Shown: positions 23,701 through 36,138 of the stretch, in pieces
How the letters are laid out: the number at the start of each line of letters is the position of its first letter
How positions within the stretch are numbered: position 1 is the first letter of the stretch
Assembly (NCBI GenBank): GCA_020081605.1
Contig: JAHREC010000062.1
Coordinates: 3,224,001 to 3,288,000 of the forward strand
Direction: 5' to 3'
DNA: 64,000 nt
Source: Albifimbria verrucaria
Lineage: Eukaryota > Ascomycota > Sordariomycetes > Hypocreales > Stachybotryaceae
The notes under the pieces: model-generated
Databases searched by the model: none
What the model was told of the DNA's origin: nothing
Seen by the model: only the letters and a program-made list of their open reading frames with translations
Position numbers and translations under genes: made by a program

Positions 23701-26112
23701 AGGGATTGATCGAGCAGATGATGAAGCGTGTGAGGGCAATGCGTGACAAGATGTGGTATGTCACGGATGTGCGTAATTCCAAAGAGTACGCACATAGTCG
23801 AGATATCTGTCAAGCGCTGAAAACCATGGGCATGCCTCGTCGGTGGAACTCCTTCCAACGATCTCGGGCGAACATGGCGCGTGGCACAAGCACATCATAT
23901 CTCTACCGCACAGAGTCTCAGATCATAGATCTACTGGCTGCTTCCGAAGAACAGGGTGGGCCCAACAAACTCAGCGATGATCAAGCAGAGATGACGTCCA
24001 TGTGGCTTCAGCAGTATGGAATCGAAAACTTTTGTCAAGGGGAGGAGAGAATTCATCGATTTTGCTGCGAAGTCGACAGATGCATCTCCAAGCTAGTGGG
24101 TGAGACAATGCGAGAAGCGCCCGTACTTTGGTCAAGTGAGTTGTATAAGCGCGACAAAATGATCTACGACCGATTGAGAGCTCGCGAGCGTGAGCACTCA
24201 TGGGCTGGAGATGATTCCGCAAGCATCATAAGCGACACTGATCGAAGGATGGGTTCTGCTCCGAGCCGAGCACCCTCTTTCACGCGGGACCTGAGGACAA
24301 CGACCACACACAATACTAGCCAGCTCTCGCTGGACTCAGCTAGACATGGCATACCAAGAGGAGCCACTACGCTGTCAGATATATTGGATGGACAGGATTA
24401 CTTTGACAAAGCCTCACCTATTCACACTATTGACTCAGCAAGCACCTACTGGTCACCCTTTCAACAGACCATGTCACCCGGGTCTGGTGCCTCAAGGGTT
24501 ATTCTCCCACTACAAGCTTGACCAATTTGTCCACGACGTTTTCTGGCTCGGCGAACCATGTTCATCTGCCTTCAAACTCAAGCTTCTCCACAGGACGGCC
24601 AGGCACATCCGCTTCATCCATTGAGACTATCAACCAGCAGAGACTGGATGATGAAAAGACCCGATTCTTGAACGACAGACGACAGTCATTAGCGAGCCTG
24701 CTACTGTCAGATCTCGGTAACTTGGTTCTCGCCCGTGGCTCTGAAACAGATAATTGGTTCCAGACGCTTGGGCAACAGTGTATTGACCGAAAAGATGCAC
24801 TTGATAAGCGTGCACGGAAGAAGGCAGAGAAAAAGGAAAAGACAACCAGGAGCTCGACCCGACCACGAGTCATTGAAAAGAAGAAGTCGTTTGGCAACTT
24901 GAGGACTGCAGGCGATGCTGCTTCCGAAAGGGCGTCGGAAGTATCCGACAGCCATTCTGCCGCTGGTAATGACTCCTCCCAAACCGCTGCGGCAAACAAC
25001 AAAGATGGTGATACCGAGTTCCCTTCAAAAAGGCTTATAAGAGACTTTTGAACATGTTCACAGTGCATCCTAATCCGTATGCCAAGCTCAACGCGCTGCA
25101 TGAGCTGGAGCACTTGGTGGTGGCTTCTCTCTTGTCAAGCGGGTCAAGGAAGACAAAATGGAACAGGTCTGATGCTGGCTCCACGGCGACTGAGGATCAC
25201 GGTGGTCCAAGCAGGCCTACGCCTTTGGAAGGAACCATTGATAACGTCAAGGAGCGGCGATCGCAGGCCCTCCAGTCTTCGTTATCGCCTCTTGGGTTTA
25301 CGTACCAATCTCGACAGTCCAATGCGGAAACTCGCTCCGTCATGTCAGGCAACCCTGCCAATACCGATGCTATCACAAGCGAGCTGCAGGCGCTGTTCCG
25401 GGATGCATCGATCCGGCCAAAATCAATTTTCCGTGATCTGCAGCTGATCGCCTCATTCGTTTCGCCATCAGTCTTAGACAGGGCTGACAAGGGCAAAGCG
25501 TTTTGGAACACAGGACTGGCCGCTCTCAAATTGAAGTCTGAGGTTTGCCGAACGATGGTCGAGATGGCTGATGAAGTGATTGCGGCGCATACCCACGTAA
25601 GGAAGTCAAACAATGACGGCCTCACCCAGGTAGACACCCCACAGTCTACTACAGGTACACCGCCTCCACCATCTACGACCTACAAGCTCGACGACGTAGG
25701 CAAGATGTGGGCCATCACAGCAAAGGAGGGCTTCCCGACGGCACAGCGGGAGTTGGCCCTCTTCTACCTCTCAAATCCAGAGTTCGTGGAGCGAACAACG
25801 CTACCGCTCTCGAAGCCACGAGAAGTTTTCAAGCAAGCCGTTATGGAGAAGTATGGTCGCACCGACAGAGCGAGGTTAAGTGGTGTAGGGCCAGGGGCTG
25901 CTGGACTTGGAGGCGTCGGCGTGGGATCGCGCGCGCCTGGAGGCGGTGGTGTGGGCGTGGGCGACGGCGGTGTTGGAGGCAAGGAGGGCGACGTGCGCAA
26001 TGACCCTGGTCTAATGTGCGTGGCGGTCCACTGGATGGAAGCCGCGGAACAGGGCGGTGATGAGCTGGCAACAAGCTTCCTCCGACAGAACGGCTTCATG
26101 GGCCTGGGCTGA
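20759..26112 (+). CDS. Very large fungal protein with C-terminal Sel1-like repeats
   Basis: About 1,780 residues once frame breaks are bridged (near 21045, 21530, 22470, 22570, 23010, 24510 and 25035). Starts at MNRGVNLSSPIAPSP with a Ser/Pro/Arg-rich disordered region. A helical domain then runs from ELAHLVRLSKYQERKRA through RWLVWRCLFFVFLLGVIIHPES to about 22430, followed by a Ser-rich linker, an acidic segment (DEENSSSTDTEDDEEVDG) and a second conserved helical part with QYGIENFCQGEERIHRFC. A Lys/Glu coiled coil and NMFTVHPNPYAKLNALHELE come next. The C-terminus (WAITAKEGFPTAQRELALFY; VHWMEAAEQGGDELA) matches Sel1-like repeats, with a Gly-rich insertion at 25880-25985. Architecture resembles fungal proteins annotated as relatives of S. 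pombe mitosis inhibitor Nif1; that name is a guess. No catalytic motif seen. Confidence 0.75.
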
Positions 26113-27221
26113 CGTGCCAACTTGGTAGGCCTCTTCCTGTGCGACGTGATGCAACACGGAAGGCCTACGACATGTCGTGCAGACCGTCTTGTCGAATCAC
26201 GAGGGGGAAAAGCTTGCTTGATGCATAGGGAATGACATGGCGTGCTTGATTCAGAATTTGGGATACACAAGGAAATGGGAATAGAAATTCAGGCGAAGGA
26301 CTCTAGCATGACATTATATTGGGACATAGTGAGCACACTGTATGGCGGATTGGATAGACAAGCCCCTGATGTACAAGTGTTTTGCGGAGGATATACCACT
26401 GTTTAGCAAATTAGCTCTGCAATTGACACGGTTTTGTTTTGACAGTCACGACTTGCTTGCGAAATGACACTGATATAGGGTGATAAGAATTGGTTACTAA
26501 GTTAGGTAGTTTGTGCTAGGAAGCTCGATACCCGGGCTCAGTGGGAGAAGTTGTAAATAAAGGGAGCCGAGGATGCGGCTGACGTGAGTACGTACCTTTA
26601 GTGCCTGCCTCATCAACCCCGTAGGTGCAAGCAAACAACCTGCACAACCAGTTACCCCTATCATTTTCATTTTGCACAAAGCAACCCTCTTTCCAACAGG
26701 ACAGAAAATAGATGATCTGCCTATTCATCAACCCTGCCTCGGTTTGAATACAACGGCAGCTCCATCCATCATCGCAGCTCCCTCCATTTCACTAACCCAT
26801 TCCGGAGGAGCCCATTGAAACCGACCCGCTCTGCTGCCTACTGTAGCGGAAAGCGGCATCCGCTACTCTACCTGCTTACCAGGCTGCACCGTCGACTGCT
26901 CATCAGTTGCATCACAATCCCCGATACAGCCCACTCCATAGATTCACCTGCGAGGGTATTTGGTACTGTGACGGGCCGTGAAAACCTTGCCTGCATCCGA
27001 CTGCGTTTTCGCACAAGGGGTCGCACAGCGCAAAGGGGCGTATGCAGGCGCGTGCACCGTCTGTCTTTATGATATAAGGCCCTGGACATGACGGATCTCA
27101 ACCACACCTAGACTATCAAAACCGCTTCTTCCATCGCCACCTCAAGGTTTTCCCACATCGACTCTTTCCTCCCCATTCCTCCTATTTTCCACATCGCCCA
27201 ATAGCATCCCGCAACCTCACA
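26113..27221. other. Intergenic
   Basis: 1.1 kb between tandem genes; no coding signal, no repeat. Region 27080-27220 is a C-rich leader directly before the F-box gene start. Confidence 0.45.
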
Positions 27222-28840
27222 ATGGCCGACGCAGCTGCAAGCTGTCCCATACAGCAGATCCCTTGGAGGTCTTGCTCCGCATCACCTATCATCTCACAAC
27301 ACCCGAGCTTGGCAATTTTCGCCTCACATGCCGCTCCATAGAGCAATCTCTGTACAACGCGTTCATCCGCGAGTTCTTCACCATCAAGCAATTCATGATC
27401 ACGGAGGACAGCCTGCAGACGCTCATTGATATCTCCAAGAGCCGTTTGGGCCACCATCTGCGTCATGTCCATGTTGGACTCGAATGCTTCCCGAAGGCAT
27501 GCACCGTCCGCTCCAGGACGAGGAGAGGGAAGGCCGCTTCAGGCAGCGCTATGCTGACCAATTTAGCCTGTGGAACACAGGCTACCACAGAGACATGCTT
27601 GCCGAGGCGTTTACGAACCTCAAGAATCTTGAGAACGTCGTTATTCGGGACTTTAATTCGAGGCGTAGATCGCGCGATGGACCAAACGCTGAGTGGACAA
27701 GCTACGGGTCCACGACATTCTTTAAAGAAACCGGTGTGCGACTGAACCAGGGCCACGTCAGTGCGTGGAATTCCACATACCCGTCGCAGTACTGTAGCCA
27801 GGTCTTTGCCGGCGTTGTTGCTGCCCTGGGCCAGGCCGGCGCTCGTCCCAGTGGTATCGAAGTCATGTCTAGGAATGGCAACCACCTACGCGACTTCGCA
27901 TTCAACATCCCGAGTTTTACAGAGCCCACAGTCTTGCCTATGCTTCAAAACCTCAAGAAGCTTCACCTTTGCGTCGACTTCACGTGGCGCAACAGCACCA
28001 GTTCTTGGCCTGGGCAGACACATGGCAACTCTAAAATGATACCATACGTTCTGATCCGGAAATTCTTGAGCCACTGTCCTAACCTCGAGAACCTGAGAAT
28101 CAACGAGAACCATACACACAATCCTGGCCTTTGCCAAATGCTGCAGTGGCTGGCAACACCCGTGCATCAAAAGGCCTCTGCTGCTCAACCACAGTCCGCA
28201 CAGTCCACCACACCCAACATGACATCTCCCTCTCCTCCTCCAGTCCTACTGCCACGCCTAGAGGAGCTAAGCCTTGGCACCATGAAGGTCGAGTCTGCGC
28301 ATCTTCTTTCGGTCATTCAGAAGTTCGCCTCTTCTCTCAAGCGGCTGGAACTTTGGAAAATCACGCTGTTGCGGGCACTACCTGATCACCATTCGGGCCC
28401 GCCACCTAAAGTAATATTCTGGACCAAATTCTTCGAGAAGCTTAAGGAAATACCCGACCTTGACTTGCATCACATCAAGGCTGGCATGCTACAGCAACAT
28501 TGGGCGCATGCGTCCCGTCACGTTCACGTTATGTTCAAGGATGGACCAGTCAAGGAGTACACGGGCACGGATTGGAAGCACTTCGTGGGGACATCACAAC
28601 ACAACTTGAGGCGGATTGGCCACAAGACCGCAGCGACAGCGATACCTGGGGTGATGACCACGCGAGTGATGAGGATGTTGAAGGTAAGTTATGTTCAATT
28701 CCATTGCTAAATTGCGGACAAATGACCTCAATGGCTCCATCTGGAGGTTATGATGAACCTGGGCTGACATACAAGTTGAAGATTCGGACGTGGAGCCCTC
28801 AGAAGATGACGAAGATGAGAATGAAGATGAAGATGATTAA
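27222..28840 (+). CDS. F-box protein with leucine-rich C-terminal part
   Basis: Probable substrate receptor of an SCF ubiquitin ligase. The ATG is at 27222. The F-box-like start reads LEVLLRITYHLTTPELGNFR followed by LTCRSIEQSLYNAFIREFF, and the middle holds leucine-rich stretches (EAFTNLKNLENVVIRDF; MLQNLKKLHLCVDF; LIRKFLSHCPNLENLRINEN; LPRLEELSLGTMKVESAHL). The last intron, 28684-28775, joins GDDHASDEDVE to a strongly acidic tail (EDSDVEPSEDDEDENEDEDD), stop at 28838-28840. Frame breaks near 27260-27262 (CCC), 27484 (AA) and about 28610 each need one base. Read-through of the last intron would instead give a short unrelated tail; the acidic tail is preferred because both exon parts share composition. 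Target unknown. Confidence 0.75.
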
Positions 28841-30156
28841 TGCTGGGCTAACTGGACGGTTCTCTTTCGCTAAAAGCGAGCGTGCATTTTCAGAGGCGCG
28901 ATAGTGCCGTTAGGGGCTGTATATTTGGAGTGTATCTTCCACGCATGATTTCGGACTAGCATCATGCTATTTGTGTGTTGGGTTTCGGGAGTGTCGTCGC
29001 ATGAAATCGGCTCTTATGCAAATGACTTAGGTTGATTGTGGCATGGTTCTAAAACATATGAACGCCATGTAGACTGACAGAGTCATTATTATCGGAATGA
29101 CCAATCAACCAGTAATTCACCAAGTGTACCATGACCTAGACGAGCCAGTGGGGATGCAGCCCAGTTCGTAGCAGATCTGGCGGGTTTGGCAGGTTTGACG
29201 TAGACGTTAACTACATTGATCGCTTGAGGGCTAGACCAGACGGTATTGTTGGTCGACTGTTCCGGAGGAGATCCTAGATTCAAGATTCGTGCGACACTGT
29301 AGAACCTGCAAAAGTGTAGCAGAGAGCGATGAGAAGGGTAGTCTGTCTGGTGGTGAATGGGTTGGTGTTGTCTTGGTATAACGACGTGATACCATATCAT
29401 GCAGGTTTTGAATAGCTTTGAAGGTCAGTTGCACCAACACTGCAGTGAAGTCGGTACTTCATGGTGGCTTGCTGCCTGTTACATCTATTAATCTCCTGAT
29501 GTGGACGGAAGGAGAGTCGTAACGACAGAAGCGGCAGATCTGTGTACGCCATCGAGCTTCTTGTTGAATAAGGTGGCGAGTGGCGGTGAAATGGCTACTG
29601 CTGCCTTCCCAGCCATTTGATATCTTGAACTGCTCGATCATTATGCGTTTAGCTCTCAACATGGGGATCCATCAAATCAGGCAGACGAGCCCCAAGTGAC
29701 AATCAATTAACGCCATGATTGCCCATGCACGTGATGTCGTGTTACGGTCGCGCTGCAGCCGATGTGATGGCTTGTCTCCAGAGCGCGCTGGTGCCTGAAA
29801 TCCGCGCGCCAAAAAGGGCTAGATCCAGTGCTAGAACAGTGGGGCCTTCGTCAGCAAACAGCCTAAGGGAAAGCACGGCCCATTGTTGGTCGGAATCGAA
29901 AGTGAGCAAGAGCTGAGCCAAGCTTGGCCTCAACAGGAGCAAGCCGTCTCCTGAAATAAATAAAACCGCCTCTTCGACACCTGTTCCCTTCATCTTTTCA
30001 TCCGAGAAGGCCTGGCATCCTTTACACGTATCAACAATTACCTCCCTCCATTTTGCATCAATTCTCCATCACGATTGGCCCTCTGATCTGATTCCCCGCC
30101 GTATTGTCACTACTGTACCCCGTACCCACTCCCGCCCATTCAATTGAGCCGCAAGC
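28841..30156. other. Intergenic upstream of PARP gene
   Basis: 1.3 kb with no supported gene. Mixed composition; no repeat or RNA gene recognised. Confidence 0.45.
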
Positions 30157-32502
30157 ATGCGGGCAACTCGAGGAGCTGCTGCGAAGAAAGCGGCAAAGAC
30201 GCCAGACCCAATTCTCGATGGATTTGTTTTCGCCATAACTGGGAACTATCGCGACTATGACCACGACCAAACCTCTCTCACTAATCTTATCCAGTCGCTG
30301 GGTGGTAAGGTTACCAAGTCGGTAGCCAAGAGCACCACCCATCTTCTGTGCAGTGACTTGGCCGAGTACAAGAGCGGCTGTGCTAAGGTCACTGCTGCCA
30401 AAGGTCGAGACATGCCTCTCGTGAAGCCTGAGTGGCTACTGGCCTCTGTTCAAGAGAACAAGGCGTTGGCACTTGATGATGAGTACTTGTGGACCGATGA
30501 CAGCGCTGCCGCCCCCACTCCAGACCCCGACACGGGCAAGAAGCGGCCAATTGCCGTAGCCAACCCCTCAAACGGCAGTGCTGATGATGAGCCCAAGACC
30601 AAGAAGGCAAAAGCCACAAAGGGTGCCACCAAAGCCACCAAAGCCAACGGCAAGAACCCTGTGAAGGGTGAAGAGGACGAGGACGAGGAAGAAGAGAAGC
30701 CTCTGCCTAAAACCACCAAGGGTACAAAGGCTTCGAAGGCGAGTAGCAAGACCTCTGCCAAGAAGGAAGAGAAGAAGGAGGAGGAGGAGGTGCCTGAGGA
30801 TGCCGCCACTGACGAGAAGGTGGTTGCCGAAGGTCAATTCATCAAGAAGAAGGACTTTGAGATCCCTCGCGATGAGGTTTGTCCTCTTCAAACTTACAAG
30901 GTGTACATCGACCCAGTCTCTGGGCTCATCTACGACGCTTCACTGAATCAGTCTAATTCTACGAACAACAACAACAAGTTCTACCGCCTTCAAGTAAGTG
31001 TTCTTTCAGCATGGGCGAATGCACTCTAATACCTGAGCAGCTTCTGCACGAACCAAAGTCCAATGACTTCAAGACATGGACACGATGGGGTCGTGTAGGC
31101 GAGTCTGGCCAAAACGCTATCCTCGGAAATGGCACACTCGCAGACGCTATCAAGAACTTTGAGAAAAAGTTCCGGGATAAGTCAGGGTTGGCTTGGGACA
31201 AGCGCAATGATGACCCCAAGCCCGGCAAATATGCTTTCATTGAGCGGAGCTATAACCCAGATTCCGACGATGAAGCTGATGCTGACGACAAGAACAAAGA
31301 AGACGTCAAGAAAGAAGAGGCAGAAGACGACTACACTCCACCTGAGTCTAAACTCGAGGAGCCTGTCAAGGAGCTGATGGAGCTTATCTTCAACCAACAG
31401 TACTTCCAGGCAGCCATGGCCGCCCTTAACTACGACGCTGCCAAGATGCCTTTGGGTAAGCTCAGCAAAAGCACCATAACACGGGGTTTTCAGCAGCTCA
31501 AAGATCTTTCCGCGCTCATGGATGACCCCACGTTGGCTACTACTAGGTGGCAAATGCCCATCGCAAACGCAATTGAGCATCTCTCCAACACGTACTACTC
31601 TGTCATCCCTCACGACTTCGGTCGAAACCGTCCTCCTATCATCCGCGACGAGACAATGTTGAAAAAGGAGGTTGAACTGCTTGAAAGTTTGTCAGACATG
31701 AAGCTTGCCGCCGATATCATGAAGGTATCCAAAGCTAGACCCACTGTTCACCCCTTGGATCGACAATTCGAAGGTCTCAATCTTAATGAGATGACCGTCT
31801 TGGACCAAAAGAGCAAGGAGTTTTCGATGCTATCTGATTACCTCAACGAATCTCGCGGCCAGACACACAATGTCAACTACGACATCCAGCAGATTTTCCG
31901 CATTGAGCGACAGGGCGAGAAATCTCGATTCGATAACTCGCCATTTGCCAACATGTCCTCTGATCGTCGTCTGCTTTGGCACGGCTCACGTGCCACCAAC
32001 TTTGGTGGTATTCTGAGCCAGGGCTTAAGAATTGCACCACCTGAGGCTCCAGTCAGTGGCTACATGTTTGGCAAGGGTATTTATCTAGCTGATATGTCCT
32101 CCAAATCGGCGGGTTATTGCTGCTCCTATAACTCGAATGGCCACGCGCTGCTGCTGCTTTGTGAGGCTGAGCTTGGTGACCCCATGCAGAAGCTCACCAA
32201 TTCGTCCTACACTGCGGGCGAAAGCGCTTACAAGCAGAAGATGTGGAGTACCATGGGCCAGGGTGGCACAGGACCCAGCAAGTGGATTGATGCCGGGGTT
32301 GCACATGAGGGCCTCAAGGGCATTAAAATGGTAAGGTCCAAACCTCCTGAGTTCAAGCTGTTTCTAACATATATCATAGCCTGACCCGTCGGTCGCACCA
32401 GGCCCGACTAATGTGCCAGGCACCTGTCTTTACTATAACGAGTACATTTGCTACGATGTAGCGCAGGTCAAGCTCCGATATCTTTTCCGCGTCAAAATGT
32501 AA
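30157..32502 (+). CDS. Poly(ADP-ribose) polymerase (BRCT-WGR-PARP)
   Basis: Nuclear NAD-dependent ADP-ribosyltransferase acting in DNA-damage signalling; filamentous fungi usually have one such PARP1-like gene (called prpA in Aspergillus). Three exons with introns 30994-31040 and 32331-32379 give an intact 749-residue protein with no frame break. BRCT domain at about residues 18-110 ([48 protein letters not shown]). A Lys/Glu/Ala-rich linker at 140-225 is probably DNA-binding or flexible. WGR domain follows ([19 protein letters not shown]), then the helical regulatory domain and the catalytic domain with [19 protein letters not shown]. The H-Y-E triad is His593, Tyr627 (GKGIYLADM) and Glu730 (YYNEYICYD). 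The final exon is needed for the catalytic Glu, which supports the second intron. Confidence 0.96.
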
Positions 32503-32968
32503 CGACCTATACACGCTTTCACTTAACCAGCACCTATGCCTGCCCTCAGGTAATATCTTGCGTCACCGATCTAGGTGTCGGACATCTTATCTCGCTCATT
32601 TGCTTTATTTTATGTTATAGCGTAGCCCAATAACGACTCGTAAGACTTATACTAAAAGTGTTAAAGTAATATGTGCCGCCTAATAATATGCTCGTGAGTC
32701 TAATGGTTTGGATTCAGATGACGTTAGTGTCTCATGTTAGGTAAAGCTGTGTTGTCACTGTGGTAGGTATCTACATGCGGGCCTGTGGTCTGGGTTCAAC
32801 ATTGCAGTTCTACCAGAGGCCTCGGACATAGTCTTAAACACAAGTAAATGAATGAAGCAATAGAGAGGAGTGTAAACAAAGGCAAAGCAAGAACAAAATA
32901 TAAGCATGTAAAACGTCTGTATCATACGGCCTGAACGGCCTGAACGACTCGAACCCGGCGATTTTCGC

Positions 32969-33556
32969 TCAGACTGCCCCCACAGCTTCAAGGGCAATTT
33001 CCTCTACTGTCTTATCCAGTGCCTTGGCAGCAAGTGCCGTCATCAATATCATTTCGAGATAATACCCATCACAAGGAATGAACACGAGTAGCTGCTTCTG
33101 CTTCAGGTTCATCACACCATTCGACTTGAATGCTGCAACTTTTCTCCCGGCGGCGTCGTGCAAGTACAGACCTGTACGTGTAACTGGGTGCGGCTTCCAT
33201 TCGAGTCGGCCATAATTGGGTGATTGCACGATGTACTTGGTGCTTGATGCACTGGTCCGAACGGTAATGGGTTGGCCCCGATGCGCAATCTCCATGGCAA
33301 GTCCCATTTTGACGCTTTCGCAGTTACCGATTGCATTGGCAGGGTGAGGCTCGCCACGATAGAACTGTTTATTTGACTTCCCATTCATGATAGTGTATAT
33401 TGGAGGTGACTCTGGCGGCTGATCAATAGGGCGGGCATCAGTGACGTCTGAGTTCTGCAGGTTTGGACGAAGTATGAAGTGATGTGTTGCAGGAGGTCCA
33501 TCACCATTGTCGGAGACAGAAGCACCATTGAGTAGCTTGGACACTAGTTTACTCAT
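32969..33556 (-). CDS. Small hypothetical protein, possibly tubby C-terminal-like
   Basis: Intact 195-residue single-exon frame. No signal peptide or membrane segment. The middle (YTIMNGKSNKQFYRGEPH; TKYIVQSPNYGRLEWKPHP; LHDAAGRKVAAFK; LLVFIPCDGYYLEMILMTAL) alternates short strands and ends in a hydrophobic helix, which resembles the tubby/LURP-one-like beta-barrel proteins common in fungi. This is a fold-level guess, not a family match. Good codon structure and complete length argue for a real gene. Tail-to-tail with PARP. Confidence 0.7.
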   Translation of the reverse strand: MSKLVSKLLNGASVSDNGDGPPATHHFILRPNLQNSDVTDARPIDQPPESPPIYTIMNGKSNKQFYRGEPHPANAIGNCESVKMGLAMEIAHRGQPITVRTSASSTKYIVQSPNYGRLEWKPHPVTRTGLYLHDAAGRKVAAFKSNGVMNLKQKQLLVFIPCDGYYLEMILMTALAAKALDKTVEEIALEAVGAV

Positions 33557-34579
33557 TGAAACGTAGGGGCTTTTGGCCTTGAATGGCGATTTCCCAATAA
33601 GTGAAGAGCTGAGAATATGATGTTTATGAGGATAACAGCCGGTTCACAATGATACTAGGATGCGTAAGTTTTCAATGCTCCCAGATGGTATATCTTAAAT
33701 AGAGCCGGCCCCCAAATTGTCTATATAGGCTATCGGAATACCTTGGTACGTCATTCTTGCTTCAGCTCAAACTGATTGAACAGGGCGAAGCATGCTGACG
33801 TACTGTGAAGGAGGCGATGCCCGGAGAGCCGCGGGCACCGCGACACTATTTACGAAATACGCAACTAGCACAGGTCAGCAATTGAACCTTGGAGAAACTA
33901 CAGAATACAGGCTCGCCCCAATTATGAAGGACTGGTCAAGATCACACGAAATCGCCATGTGACTATCCCAGCCGAATTGTGTCGCAGCGCAGCATATTCC
34001 CAATCCGGCAACCTCACTACTTAGCGCATCCACCTTGGACGACAGCAAACTCACCTTTTATCTAACATTGCTTCTGTTCAACTTATCTCCGGTAAGAATC
34101 TGGTAAAATATGCCGTAAGGGTTAACCCCTAGGAGGCATATGTTATCAGTGTACTATTGACTAGCAACAAAATTTACCCGCATTGACTGCTTTATCCAGA
34201 TGAGAGTCTTCCGCCGGTTCGTACCAGTTATGAAATTGGTCAAGGTCGATGACCACTGCCAGCTAAGCGGTGACACGAGAGCAAGAGATAATACAAGCCC
34301 GAGATTTACGAATGCGACCAATAGACGGTCTGGGAAGCTCACGAGGGAAAGAACCATATTCATCAACTAGGCTTAATTTATAATTCAGAGGTATAATGAA
34401 TACTACTAAATCACATTGTTGTAACATAATTCCTCTGCTTGGCTCATTCTGGTGCTGTTATTGATATAACTATGTAAAACCGTATAAACCTCCCTCGCAA
34501 AGCAGGGGAACAGTGACAAGGAGATTATACAGAGGGTTGACCGAAGTCTCCTTACCTAGCATCAATGAACAGCAAGTGA
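33557..34579. other. Intergenic with possible relic sequence
   Basis: About 1 kb. The promoter of the small minus-strand gene is at the left. On the minus strand, 34366-34154 encodes one hydrophobic segment (DRLLVAFVNLGLVLSLALV) that could be a stray membrane-helix remnant; otherwise nothing is recognised. Confidence 0.35.
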
Positions 34580-35763
34580 TACATTCTCAGCCTCATGGTC
34601 ATTACCGCGGTATGTCAGGAAGTCTTTGAAGAGGATAGTGGCTAATACCTGGAAAGTTCTTTACGTTGTATGCATCATTCTCGACCGCTGGGGCTGCTTT
34701 TGGCACTGGGCGTCACCATAAAGATCTCGAGCCCGAAAACATCAAGAAAGGGTTGCTGGTAGGAGAATATCACCATTTTCCTTCTCATAATAGGAGCTAA
34801 CTGAAGCCAGTGCTGGTGGTTCTGTTACCTCTGGTACTCGATCGCCATGGTCGCATCCAAACTCTCTATTGGATGGTTGTTGCTGCGAATCACCAACAGC
34901 AAGGGTTTAAAATGGATCATATACGTCGCCATGGTTGCTACCACCATGTCCGGCCTCGTCTTCTTCCTGGTCATCATGTTCCAGTGCAAGCCTATACCGT
35001 TCTTCTGGAACAAGTCCCTCCCTGGAGGAGAATGCGTCAACATTGAGATTGTGATTGCACTGGGGTTCCTCTACAGCTCCTTCAGTGTGATCTCTGACTT
35101 CATCTTTGCCATATTGCGCAGCTACATTGTTTGGAGGCTACACATCAACAAAAGGTCCAAGTTGATGTTGGTCCCGTTGCTCGCTATGGGCTGCGTGTAA
35201 GTGTTACCTCTTCGTTCTGACAGGAAAAAGCTGATTGGAACATACAGGACAAGCTGTGCTGTTATTGCTCGGTTCCCTTATCTGCCAAAGTTGCGACAGC
35301 CCGACTTCCTTTGTGAGTTGAACGACCCTGCTCACAATAACACGGCATACGGCCCCCATATTGACCATACATAGGGATCACAACAGGTATTGCCATTTGG
35401 TCTACAATTGAGCAGGGCTTAACAATCACCGCCGGAAGCCTCGCAACACTTAGGCCGTTGCTCAAGGCCATCGGTCTCAAGCTCGGTACAAGTAAACCCT
35501 CCTACTCCGGTGGCATGGGACCTTATGAAAGAGCCCACGCGGAGCGCTTCAATGCCAACAACGATGTTTTAAAGTCGCAGAGGTCGTACGGCATGTCACC
35601 CATTACGCGAAAAGACATGGTAGAGGTTACCTACGAGGCACGGAATGCTAGTACGAAATCATTTGGTCTCTCTTGTCCCTTCGACAGTGGCCCCGGACGG
35701 TCAATGGTGACGGGACCGATGAGAAACAGTGATAGCCAAAAAGAATTGCGCTCACATGTGTAA
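34580..35763 (+). pseudogene. PTH11-like (fungal rhodopsin-domain) membrane receptor, 5' end broken
   Basis: Integral membrane protein of the fungal rhodopsin/PTH11-type family. Exons can be joined through introns 34610-34656, 34759-34810, 35197-35247 and 35313-35374, all GT-AG and in phase. The reconstructed part starts at YILSLMVITA, then carries an ASFSTAGAAFGTGRHHKDLE loop, WWFCYLWYSIAMVASKLSIG, a helix through VFFLVIMFQCKPIPFFWN with the conserved Cys, and ends in a long cytosolic tail. Upstream of 34580 the frame meets TGA exactly where family members have Asp-Asp-Tyr, and the first helix and start codon are not found in place. Either the 5' end is lost or an indel hides it. The remaining exons are open, so function cannot be excluded. 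Confidence 0.7.
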
Positions 35764-36138
35764 TGAAGGACAGGCCAGATATGCAAAACATGACGTTACC
35801 AGATTTCTATGTTTAGGAATAGAATATAAGACTTGAAGTTGGAACTCAATATTGGGAAAAGGTTCAAGGTGACAACTGACGGTTAAGGTTAACATTGCAG
35901 TTTTGTACCATCACAAAAGGATTGTATGACTTGTGACCGTGCTCGTCTCCCCACTGAGAGTAGTGAATACTTAGCACGTGTCACGCGTTTCTATTAAGAT
36001 ATCTTACTGATGATAAGAAATTGTGGATACGTCCTTTCAGAACTATGGCTTTCGAGATATATCACAGGCTTCTGCCACCTTCTATCGCTGCATTATTTAT
36101 ATATTTGACCACACTGACCTGATGTCACCAATTCACTG

